Shown one piece after another: positions 14,401 through 21,146 of a DNA stretch of 64,000 nucleotides. A program made the position numbers and the translations under genes. How positions within the stretch are numbered: the stretch's first letter is position 1; each line of letters begins with the position of its first letter. Below the pieces are notes generated by a model that was given only the letters and a program-made list of their open reading frames with translations, was not told the DNA's origin and did not search any database. Where the stretch lies: NCBI GenBank assembly GCA_945897365.1, contig CAMDFD010000008.1:1-64000 (forward strand). The letters run 5' to 3'. Source of the stretch: Bordetella parapertussis (GTDB lineage Bacteria; Pseudomonadota; Gammaproteobacteria; Burkholderiales; Burkholderiaceae_B).

Positions 14401-15666
14401 TCAAGCCAACTGCCCTGCCGCCATGGTAGCTGTAAGTTTACTGTAGTGCCGTTCAATCATCAGCACGGAGTTTCCCATCTGCCTTGCCAGCGTGTGTATG
14501 TCAGTGCCATTCTCCAGCAGTTCCAGTGTGGCGTAGGTATGCCGTAGTGAATACAGCGTACGTGCCTGACCACTACCCGTCAGCAGTAATCTCGTATCCT
14601 TGAGCAATCGCTTGAACATGCCATCCACTCTTGCTGGTTGATGCAAGTCCTCGCAACGAAATACCAGTTGTGAGCAATTGCTGGTCAATAATTGATCAAA
14701 TGTCATGCCTGTAATATCACTTTGCCGTGCGTGTAGTCTTTCCAACACAGCTACTGCAGCATGTTTGGCAATCAGCCAGCGCCCCCCAGTTTTGCCATCC
14801 ACCCAAATTCGCAAATATCTAACGCCCTTGTCTTTGTGCCAGCTGATGTGTTGCCAACGAATGCCTAGTGCTTCCGTGCCATGTCGCATGCCTGTGTACA
14901 GCAACATCTCTACATAGTCACGCACCAAGGGTCGTGTGATCCGCTCTATTGCCAATCTGCCCTGACCAGTCCACTCAGGCATTGCTGCCACGAGCTGATC
15001 AATCTCAGCACGAGTAAACGCTGGACGAGCGACACTTTTGATGCCAACGGTTGTTAATTTAGGTATCTTGGCGTTGGGACTGATCCAGCCATTTCTAACA
15101 CCAGTTTCACGCAGACGATTCCAAGCCGAAGCGAAATTCATCAGTGTTGATGCTCTGGGCCGCTTGGCCATCTGCCGATCACGCCACAGCTCGAAGTCCA
15201 CAATGTCTTGATGGGTCAGCTGTTCAAATTGTGTGTCGCCGAAGTAGGGCAAGAAGTAACGTTCAATACAACTCACATAACTGTCGTATGCGGTCTTGCC
15301 ACGAGCAGCATCTATTTGTCGCCTCAGTTCTTCCAATGCGACAGCCGCAATTTGTGCGAAGCTGCGTGCGTTGTGTGCTAAGCCCAGTTTCAGGCGAAAT
15401 CTGGCAAGGTCATAAGCTTCACAGGCAACCGCAACTGCCAGCTCAAGTGATGCTCGTTTCGTTGACTGCCTGTGCCACGCACCGTTCCGGATGCGATAGC
15501 GGAATTGCCACAGTGGGCTATCCACACGACGAAACACAACTACATCACCGTCCCGTAACTGGACGCTTGAGGGTTGTGCGTATTGGAGACGGGCAAGTGA
15601 GGGGCGGTCGTAGGTAGGTGAGGTTACAAGTGCGAGAGTTTGGAGGAGATCTCGCTTGCGGGACAT
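14401..15666 (-). CDS. Tyrosine integrase of the tRNA-Phe element
   Basis: The 421-residue product has an N-terminal arm-binding part (1-100), a core-binding domain (about 105-195) and a catalytic domain with Arg261 (TGMRHG), Lys292 (DGKTGG), Arg375 in YSLRHT, and nucleophile Tyr408 (ERHYSK). The first His of the usual H-x-L-R box is Tyr372 and the second His position is Asn (QMGNS). Both are variants seen in proteobacterial island integrases. It is the enzyme most likely to have inserted the 2448-16659 segment at tRNA-Phe, since it is the only full integrase here and reads towards the interior from near the 16660 repeat. A family B palindrome is embedded in codons 35-39. Confidence 0.9.
   Translation of the reverse strand: MSRKRDLLQTLALVTSPTYDRPSLARLQYAQPSSVQLRDGDVVVFRRVDSPLWQFRYRIRNGAWHRQSTKRASLELAVAVACEAYDLARFRLKLGLAHNARSFAQIAAVALEELRRQIDAARGKTAYDSYVSCIERYFLPYFGDTQFEQLTHQDIVDFELWRDRQMAKRPRASTLMNFASAWNRLRETGVRNGWISPNAKIPKLTTVGIKSVARPAFTRAEIDQLVAAMPEWTGQGRLAIERITRPLVRDYVEMLLYTGMRHGTEALGIRWQHISWHKDKGVRYLRIWVDGKTGGRWLIAKHAAVAVLERLHARQSDITGMTFDQLLTSNCSQLVFRCEDLHQPARVDGMFKRLLKDTRLLLTGSGQARTLYSLRHTYATLELLENGTDIHTLARQMGNSVLMIERHYSKLTATMAAGQLA
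15550..15564. repeat. Palindrome, family B, copy 4, inside the integrase gene
   Basis: GTCCCGTAACTGGAC lies in the integrase coding region (encoding VQLRD) about 105 bp from the start codon. Being kept within a coding sequence, it is more likely a protein-binding site than a terminator. Confidence 0.65.
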
Positions 15667-15937
15667 TAGCGGAATAGGGCTTGTGTATTCATACTGCTAT
15701 TTTAATTTCTGATTTGCGAGAGGTCGACCTGACTTTTTGGTTGGCTACGATGTTGAACGGTCGTGTTACACGACACCCGTTGACCACTTCAAGCCGTTAG
15801 CACGAAGTCAGCACCGAAATCAAACCTGACACAGCAATTCTTACGCAGCGGGTAAAAATGGGTGGCATCCTTCTAGACCCTAAATTTTATTAAAAAGTTC
15901 TAACAGCTAATATATATCCCTCAATCAAGGGAAAGTT
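15667..15937. promoter_or_regulatory. Integrase upstream region
   Basis: The 271 bp separate the integrase (minus) from the acetyltransferase (plus). A perfect family B palindrome sits at 15760-15774, about 95 bp before the integrase start. The plus-strand part near 15885-15935 is AT-rich (TATATAT) and ends in an AAGGGAAAG ribosome site for the acetyltransferase. Confidence 0.45.
15760..15774. repeat. Palindrome, family B, copy 5 (perfect)
   Basis: GTCGTGT-T-ACACGAC is identical in its arms to copy 1 at 3016. It lies upstream of the integrase, where an operator or an integration-host site would be expected. Confidence 0.75.
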
Positions 15938-16354
15938 ATGCCAACAATCCGTCAATATAAAGACACCACCGACCGAATCCAAGTTGTTGAACTCTGGAGA
16001 AATGTGTTTGGTTATGAAACGGCACACAACGAACCGAACTTGGCTATTTCAAAAAAGATAGCTACAAATGATGGTTTGTTTTTTGTCGCAGTTGAAAATA
16101 CAGATATCGTAGGAACGATTATGGCAGGCTACGATGGGCATCGTGGTTGGTTGTATTCTGTCGCAGTAGTACCAAATAAACGACGCAGCGGCTTGGGCAG
16201 CTCACTCGTTGAACACGCCGAAAAAGCACTTGCTGATTTGGGAGCTATGAAAGTCAATCTCCAACTGCTTGCTACAAATGAAGCGACTGCCGCTTTCTAC
16301 AACTCTATTGGTTACTCAGTTGAACCTCGCTTGAGTATGGGGAAAGTGCTATAA
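15938..16354 (+). CDS. GNAT-family acetyltransferase
   Basis: The 138-residue product has the GNAT fold marks: a beta-4 segment with LYSVAVVPN (72-80), the acetyl-CoA pyrophosphate loop KRRSGLGSSL (81-90), and a C-terminal AAFYNSIGY (about 121-129). It is close in layout to YpeA-type enzymes. The acceptor is unknown: a small molecule, a peptide or a protein N-terminus. GGGAAAG stands before the ATG. It is cargo at the integrase end of the tRNA-Phe element and is followed by a 480-bp gap without genes. Confidence 0.85.
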   Translation: MPTIRQYKDTTDRIQVVELWRNVFGYETAHNEPNLAISKKIATNDGLFFVAVENTDIVGTIMAGYDGHRGWLYSVAVVPNKRRSGLGSSLVEHAEKALADLGAMKVNLQLLATNEATAAFYNSIGYSVEPRLSMGKVL

Positions 16355-16475
16355 GAAGCTACCCAATCAGTGATTTTTAGAACAATGTCATTTCATTTTT
16401 TAATACCCAAGGCGAGAAACTTTATTCAAAAGTTTTAACAATAGAGCCTAATCGTTTGCTATAGATTTTGGCTTA

Positions 16476-16520
16476 GGCTATTTAGCTCAGTCGGTTAAAG
16501 CGATGGAATCATAATTTATC
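16476..16520 (+). pseudogene. 5' half of a CAU-anticodon tRNA
   Basis: The sequence starts GGCTATTTAGCTCAG, has a D-arm like that of tRNA-Ile2/tRNA-Met, and an anticodon loop ATCATAA. The anticodon stem holds only through two G-T pairs. No T-arm or matching acceptor strand follows. It is probably a decayed tRNA or a captured 5' piece. It may relate to the tRNA(CAU) 3' remnants at 9253 and 13587. Confidence 0.5.
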
Positions 16521-16601
16521 ACCTCAGTGAGTGCTTATATTAGTGCTCATGGTGTCAACAAACAACCAAAGATAGCGCGAGGGTGGTGGAAGGTCAGAAA
16601 T

Positions 16602-16701
16602 ATCCAGTTACAAGCCCACACAAGCAAAAACCCCAGCGCGCTAGGGTTTCAAAATTCAGTGGTGGCCCGGGGCGGAATCGAACCACCGACACAAGGATTT
16701 T
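16602..16701 (-). repeat. Duplicated tRNA-Phe 3' end plus terminator (inner att copy)
   Basis: It is nearly identical to 18499-18602, including the terminator (16624-16651), the CCA end (16660) and the T-arm. The main difference is loss of AAC in the terminator loop. It marks the boundary between the integrase segment and the lipoprotein segment. Confidence 0.85.
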
Positions 16702-16834
16702 ATAAATCAGAGAGGTCAATACAAATCTTGCATCCTTAATCTCTGATATGTATTGACTTCGAGCCTGATAGAAACTTAATATTTATGGAAGTTAATTCGG
16801 TAGTCTTTATTCATTTTTACCGCCAAGGTCACGT

Positions 16835-17635
16835 ATGCGTTTTTACCCTTTTTCAAGGATGCTTAAAATATCTTTTGTATTCACAACTATTTTGACTTTG
16901 GGTCTTGTGGCTTGTGGTGATGGTAGTAGTAATGGCGGCAGTGCGGCAAGCGATAGTCCAAGTACGTACTATGCAGTAACTACATTAAGCGATTCTGGGC
17001 CTGGCTCCCTGAGGGCGGCTATTGACTCAGTAAATGCTGCTCCTTCAACCCAGTATTCAGGAATCACTTTTTCTGTATCGGGGACAATTACTTTGGCAAG
17101 TGACTTGCCGCCGATCACAAACAAGGTGTTAATAAATGGAGCGACTGCACCAGGATACTTTACTAACAATACTACTTCACTCCCAGTGGTTGCAGTTAAC
17201 TTCAACAACCTTGGAACAGGTTTTAATTTCGATAACGGCTCAGAAGGTTCGGGTATCTGGGCACTATCGATTTATGGCTCTACTTCAAATGCTGTATCTT
17301 TAATAGCAAGTCGTATCTCGGTCCTTAGCAATTACATAGGCGTCAATCTGGTTGATCAAGTGCTAGGTAATGCTGGGAGCAGTATTTATATTGCCACCGC
17401 CTCAACTGCCGACATTATTGATTTAGATAACTTGTCTGCAGGTAATGGTGTGGATGGGATTCTAGAAATTTTACGAGCGCGCCGGGCCCAATATTCTTCG
17501 ACTAGCCGCTCTTCTTGTAATACTTGCAACCCATCTTCATGCCCACCTGATATTTGTTCTGGTTACGGACCCCCAGTCTGCTGTCCATCCGGCTCTGGCT
17601 CCACAACGTGCTGCGCGACAGGAGGAGGAAGATAG
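16835..17635 (+). CDS. Lipoprotein with beta-helix fragment and cysteine-rich tail
   Basis: The 266-residue product has a lipoprotein signal with lipobox LGLVAC (Cys27), so it should be lipid-anchored. A Gly/Ser linker is followed by VTTLSDSGPGSLRAAI (about 48-63), the opening phrase of many secreted right-handed beta-helix proteins, and about 130 residues of matching repeats. The last 50 residues are unlike this: they hold eight Cys in pairs and short spacings, ending in a Gly run. AAGG lies seven bases before the ATG. It is the only gene between the 16660 and 17850 att copies. The function is unknown. The tail could bind metal or cross-link. Confidence 0.7.
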   Translation: MRFYPFSRMLKISFVFTTILTLGLVACGDGSSNGGSAASDSPSTYYAVTTLSDSGPGSLRAAIDSVNAAPSTQYSGITFSVSGTITLASDLPPITNKVLINGATAPGYFTNNTTSLPVVAVNFNNLGTGFNFDNGSEGSGIWALSIYGSTSNAVSLIASRISVLSNYIGVNLVDQVLGNAGSSIYIATASTADIIDLDNLSAGNGVDGILEILRARRAQYSSTSRSSCNTCNPSSCPPDICSGYGPPVCCPSGSGSTTCCATGGGR

Positions 17636-17849
17636 TAGGATTAACATAGGGACGCGATGCAATAACTACTCACCTGATTTATGGCAGCCAGTTATCAAGG
17701 GTGACGACAATCTTGCCAAGCCCTTCCTAAACAAAAATGTAGTATTAAAGTTTTGCTCATACTGTGTATATCGAATATAAATGTTTATCGACAAACATCA
17801 CCTCTAGGCTCAAAAGAAAATAGCCCAACAAGTGGGCTATTGTGATTCT
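17636..17849. other. Gene-free gap ending in a terminator
   Basis: I see no gene. The right end holds the hairpin at 17819-17841. Confidence 0.5.
17819..17841 (-). terminator. Hairpin terminator beside the third att copy
   Basis: On the minus strand AATAGCCCA-CTTG-TTGGGCTATT is followed by TTCTTTTG. It stands nine bases beyond the tRNA-Phe end copy at 17850. Its sequence differs from the terminators next to the other copies. Confidence 0.75.
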
Positions 17850-17870
17850 TGGTGGCCCGGGGCGGAATCG
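17850..17870 (-). repeat. tRNA-Phe 3'-end copy, 21 nt
   Basis: It is identical to the last 21 bases of tRNA-Phe including CCA. It marks the boundary between the lipoprotein segment and the toxin-antitoxin segment. It is shorter than the other copies, so crossover probably lay within the T-arm or acceptor, or the rest has decayed. Confidence 0.8.
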
Positions 17871-17888
17871 TCCAAGACTCGAGGATAC

Positions 17889-18206
17889 TTAATCCCGCAT
17901 CCATTTGACTAGATCTCGACGCTGATGCAGCACTCTGAAGACATCAACTTGATCAGGTATTTCTTTGTAGACAACTAGATAGGGGAATTTCTGAAGGGGC
18001 CAACTTCGGACATCACTACGCCCGATTTGTTCTCCTAGCCTGAGTGAACCCGCTTTCGGGTACTTGATCAAAAAGTTAAAGGATTTTTCTAGTGCCGCCA
18101 CAAACTTATCACTGACCAGAGGTGACATTAACGATCGGTAATAAGAGAGTGCGACTTCTACGTCTAGTTTGGCTCTAATGTGTAGCGCCAGAAGTTTGCT
18201 AGTCAA
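17889..18206 (-). CDS. ParE/RelE-superfamily toxin
   Basis: The 105-residue product fits the ParE/RelE toxin fold: an N-terminal strand, two helices (DVEVALSYYRSL, VAALEKSFNFLIKYPKAGS), then LRLGEQIGRSDVRSWPLQKFPYLVVYKE and VFRVLHQRRD, which is the conserved R-x-x-x-F-P-Y-x-V-x-Y and H-x-R-R pattern. ParE proteins poison gyrase and RelE proteins cut mRNA. ParE is favoured here by the HQRRD end. The start appears to be a TTG overlapping the antitoxin stop (TTGA), so translation is coupled and kept low. It is convergent with nothing and ends 18 bp from the att copy at 17870. Confidence 0.85.
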   Translation of the reverse strand: MTSKLLALHIRAKLDVEVALSYYRSLMSPLVSDKFVAALEKSFNFLIKYPKAGSLRLGEQIGRSDVRSWPLQKFPYLVVYKEIPDQVDVFRVLHQRRDLVKWMRD

Positions 18207-18442
18207 AGGTCTTTTTTGGCAGCTATTTGGTTTCGTAGCGAAGCAATGTAGTCTTCAACGCTTATCACTTCGGCAGGCGAGGCTTCACCCTCTTCGATCA
18301 GCGCTCGAACACGAGCCCGATCCTGTTCTTTCTGTAAAACATGTAGAACATATTCGTCAGTTGAGACAAAGCCTTGCTGGCTCGACTCTGAGTCGACAAA
18401 AGACTGTAATGAATCTGTTAGTTCTAAGCTCATTTTTGGCAT
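18203..18442 (-). CDS. ParD-type antitoxin
   Basis: The 79-residue product has a ribbon-helix-helix-like N-terminus (MSLELTDSLQSFVDSESSQQG, then STDEYVLHVLQKE) and an acidic, toxin-wrapping C-terminus (ALIEEGEASPAEVISVEDYIASL). This is the ParD/CC2985 pattern. It precedes and overlaps the toxin gene, the usual antitoxin-first order, and by family it would repress its own promoter in the 56 bp upstream. With the toxin it fills almost the whole 0.7-kb segment between att copies. Confidence 0.85.
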   Translation of the reverse strand: MPKMSLELTDSLQSFVDSESSQQGFVSTDEYVLHVLQKEQDRARVRALIEEGEASPAEVISVEDYIASLRNQIAAKKDL

Positions 18443-18522
18443 ACCCCAATGCTAGGCGTTGAAATTGAGTTTGGCAATGACTGGACACTGTCCGAAACAT
18501 CCAGTTACAAGCCCCCAAAAGC

Positions 18523-18550
18523 AAAAACCCCAGCGCGAACGCTAGGGTTT
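18523..18550 (-). terminator. tRNA-Phe terminator with UUCG loop
   Basis: On the minus strand AACCCTAGCG-TTCG-CGCTGGGGTT pairs fully (one G-U) and is followed by TTTGCTTTT. It ends the tRNA-Phe transcript 10 bases after the CCA. Confidence 0.85.
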
Positions 18551-18560
18551 CAAAATTCAG

Positions 18561-18636
18561 TGGTGGCCCGGGGCGGAATCGAACCACCGACACAAGGATT
18601 TTCAATCCTCTGCTCTACCGACTGAGCTACCAGGCC
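18561..18636 (-). tRNA. tRNA-Phe (GAA)
   Basis: The 76-nt gene folds as a standard tRNA: acceptor GGCCTGG/CCGGGCC, D-arm GCTC/GAGC, anticodon stem AGGAT/ATCCT with anticodon GAA, T-arm CGGTG/CACCG context and an encoded CCA. It is the intact target gene of the islands to its left. Its 3' half is shared with copies at 2400, 16660 and 17850. Confidence 0.97.
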
Positions 18637-18677
18637 AACTGAAGGACGAAATATTACACCAATTCAGACAAGCATGC

Positions 18678-19658
18678 TTAGTCTAGCTTGGTGCTGGTCC
18701 GTTTAAGGATGGCAGCATAAAAGTCACTTTCCTGGGCGAGCATGGTGCTGAGCTCTTTTGGTGACACGACAGTGACGTCCATCGCCTGATTTTCAATCTT
18801 CTTTTGAATGTTGCCATCTTTTTGTATCTCAGCCATGACGCGATTGAGCTTGGCGACGACGTCGGGTGGTGTGTTGGCAGGCGCGAACATCGCCGTCCAG
18901 GTTCGGATACCAAAATTCGGTACGCCACCTTCTGCAACCGTAGGGATGTTATTGAGAGCACTGCTGCGCTCGGGGCCAGTGGTCGCGATGAGTTTGATGC
19001 GACCGTCTTTGACCTGCTCCATCATATTGCCGACCAAGGATGTGATCATGACATCGACGCGTCCCGCAACGAGATCATTGAGTGCTACACCGGCACCTTT
19101 ATAGGGGATGTGGAGCATGTTGATCTTGGCGGCATCGTTGAGTGCCTCCGCAGCTAAATGTTGAGCCGAGCCGTTTCCCGAAGAAGCAAAATTCACCTTA
19201 CCCGGGTTGGCTTTTGCATACTTGATGAAATCGCTAACGCTGTTGACACCGATATTGGCGGAAACCAAGACGCCCATGGATTGGGTCGTCGCTAACGAGA
19301 CGGGCTGTAGGTCTTTCAGAACGTCATAGGTCGGTTTTTTATGCAAAAGTGGTGTAATCACCGTGGCGGGGGTGCCCCAAAACAAGGTGTAGCCGTCCGG
19401 CGCCGCTTTAATGACGGAGTCCGTGCCAATAAGTGTGCCAGCACCTGCGCGGTTTTCGACCAAAACAGGCTGGCCAAGCTTAGTGCTAAGTTCTTGGGCA
19501 AAAAGTCGGGCCACAATGTCGGTAGACCCGCCCGGCGCATAGGCCACGACGATGCGAATGGGTTTGTTGGGGTAGTCCGGGCTCGCAGAGGCTTGCTGAG
19601 CGGCCCAAAGCGGCAAAATTGCGAATGCGATCCGAGTGATAATTTTTTGAATGTTCAT
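18678..19658 (-). CDS. Bug/TctC-family periplasmic binding protein
   Basis: The 326-residue product has a signal peptide (cleavage after ASA, about residue 26) and the Bug-family phrases YPNKPIRIVVAYAPGGSTDI, LVENRAGAGTLIGT and GYTLFWGTPAT. Bug proteins bind small carboxylates and are very numerous in Alcaligenaceae and Comamonadaceae. Most are orphans without transporter subunits, as here. The ATG at 19658 has AGGAG eight bases upstream. A longer frame to 19718 is rejected because it would overlap an untranslatable leader. It is the first chromosomal gene beyond tRNA-Phe and diverges from hemA. Confidence 0.9.
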   Translation of the reverse strand: MNIQKIITRIAFAILPLWAAQQASASPDYPNKPIRIVVAYAPGGSTDIVARLFAQELSTKLGQPVLVENRAGAGTLIGTDSVIKAAPDGYTLFWGTPATVITPLLHKKPTYDVLKDLQPVSLATTQSMGVLVSANIGVNSVSDFIKYAKANPGKVNFASSGNGSAQHLAAEALNDAAKINMLHIPYKGAGVALNDLVAGRVDVMITSLVGNMMEQVKDGRIKLIATTGPERSSALNNIPTVAEGGVPNFGIRTWTAMFAPANTPPDVVAKLNRVMAEIQKDGNIQKKIENQAMDVTVVSPKELSTMLAQESDFYAAILKRTSTKLD

Positions 19659-19790
19659 AACATCTCCTGTGTGAGGTATTGTACGGAATGTCTCGGGCTC
19701 CGGTCCAGGAAAGGGCATTACGTGAACAACCTAGTTTGCACCCTTATAATAAGAGTTGTTACGTAGATTTAACAAAAAATTCCTTTATCT

Positions 19791-21065
19791 ATGTCGGTTA
19801 GCGTCCTCGCTCTTGGGTTGAACCACGTCTCGGCACCTGTTTCGGTGCGCGAGAGGGTATCCATGCCCGAGGATTTAGTACAGCCAGCACTGAATGCCTT
19901 GCGTCAGGCCTTCGGAGGCTCGGTCAAAGAAGCCGCGATTCTTTCAACCTGTAATCGCACCGAGCTTTACTGTGCGGCAGAGCCGCAAGTCGCGCAACAA
20001 CTTCCTGCGTGGCTCGCTGACTTTAATCGTATCGAGGCTGGGGAACTTGCACCACACGTGTATTTGCATGGGCGAGATGATGCTGTGCGGCATGCTTTCC
20101 GCGTCGCGAGTGGTCTAGACTCCATGGTGTTGGGCGAGCCTCAGATCCTGGGGCAAATGAAAGATGCAGTGAGGACTGCAAGCGATGCAGGTGCGCTGGG
20201 TACCTTGTTACATCAGCTCTTTCAACGCACTTTTTCCGTGGCCAAAGAAGTCCGTTCCACCACCGCGATTGGTGCGCAGTCTGTTTCGATGGCCGCTGCC
20301 GCTGTGCGACTTGCTGAACGCGTATTTGGTGAGTTGTCGACATCCAAGGTCCTCTTTATTGGTGCTGGCGAGATGATTGAGCTCTGTGCGACGCACTTTG
20401 CTGCCCGTCAGCCAGGTGCGATCGTGGTTGCCAACCGTACTCTTGAACGTGCAGAGTCTCTGGCGAAACGTTTCTCTGCTACCACCATGCGCTTGGCAGA
20501 CTTGCCTGACAGGTTGGCTGAGTTTGACGTGGTGGTGTCCTGTACGGCCAGTACCTTGCCTTTACTGGGTCTGGGGATGGTCGAGCGCGCCACAAAACAA
20601 CGCAAGCGCAAGCCGATTGTGATGGTTGACTTAGCCGTGCCTCGGGACATTGAGCCTGAGGTCGCGCAGCTTGACGATATCTATTTGTACTCTGTAGATG
20701 ATCTTGCTTCCGTGGTGCAGAGTGGTACAGAAGCCAGACGTTCTGCCGTGGTGCAGGCCGAGGCCATCATTGATGCACGCGTCAGAAACTTTATGCATTG
20801 GATGCAAGTCAGGGCGAATGTCCCCGTGATTCGCGATCTGCAAACAACCGCTCAGGCCGTGCAGGCTCAGGAGCTTGAGCGCGCTCGCCGGATGCTGGCT
20901 AAGGGCGAGTCGCCCGAGGCCGTTCTCGAGCAGCTCGCTCATGGTCTGACGCAAAAATATTTGCACGGGACTTTAGCTGCGCTCAATCATAGCGAAGAGG
21001 CAGAGCGTCAACAATTGTTGGGCTGGCTGCCCCGTATATTTCCGTCTGGATCCGAACGCCGTTAG
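19791..21065 (+). CDS. hemA: Glutamyl-tRNA reductase
   Basis: This enzyme reduces Glu-tRNA(Glu) to glutamate-1-semialdehyde with NADPH, the first step of C5 haem synthesis. The 424-residue product has the catalytic Cys54 in STCNRTE, GLDSMVLGEPQILGQ (about 108-122), an NADPH-binding VLFIGAGEM near 185 and the C-terminal dimerisation helix region. Length matches the family. A 132-bp gap to the divergent Bug gene holds the promoter. It is followed 82 bp later by prfA on the same strand, a conserved pairing in proteobacteria. Confidence 0.97.
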   Translation: MSVSVLALGLNHVSAPVSVRERVSMPEDLVQPALNALRQAFGGSVKEAAILSTCNRTELYCAAEPQVAQQLPAWLADFNRIEAGELAPHVYLHGRDDAVRHAFRVASGLDSMVLGEPQILGQMKDAVRTASDAGALGTLLHQLFQRTFSVAKEVRSTTAIGAQSVSMAAAAVRLAERVFGELSTSKVLFIGAGEMIELCATHFAARQPGAIVVANRTLERAESLAKRFSATTMRLADLPDRLAEFDVVVSCTASTLPLLGLGMVERATKQRKRKPIVMVDLAVPRDIEPEVAQLDDIYLYSVDDLASVVQSGTEARRSAVVQAEAIIDARVRNFMHWMQVRANVPVIRDLQTTAQAVQAQELERARRMLAKGESPEAVLEQLAHGLTQKYLHGTLAALNHSEEAERQQLLGWLPRIFPSGSERR

Positions 21066-21146
21066 CGACACTGCTGACTGATCTCGCTTAAAGCGAGTGG
21101 TACACCGTTCTAATCCCCCCAACTTTTTAAAACAAGACCGTTCTTC

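Larger units (their letters stand above)
16355..16834. other. Gap with pseudo-tRNA and att repeat
   Basis: The gap holds a tRNA-like 5' half (16476-16520), a duplicated terminator, and the second tRNA-Phe 3'-end copy (16660-16701). Short open frames through it are accidental. Confidence 0.6.
2400..18636. mobile_element. Tandem integrative island at tRNA-Phe
   Basis: The intact tRNA-Phe gene lies at the right end (18561-18636, minus). Copies of its 3' end occur at 2400-2447 (48 nt), 16660-16701 (42 nt) and 17850-17870 (21 nt), all in the same orientation. Between the copies are three segments of about 14.2, 1.1 and 0.7 kb. This is the layout left by successive site-specific insertions into one tRNA gene. 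A full tyrosine integrase (14401-15666) sits about 1 kb from the 16660 repeat, the usual place for the enzyme that uses that site. No conjugation, capsid, terminase or recognised replication-initiator genes are visible, so transfer is either borrowed or lost. I infer the island structure. The repeats themselves are directly visible. Confidence 0.85.

Noticed and set aside
16527..16739. 70-codon open frame across the att copy
   Set aside because: It consists of the tRNA 3' end and terminator read as protein, a common artefact at such sites.
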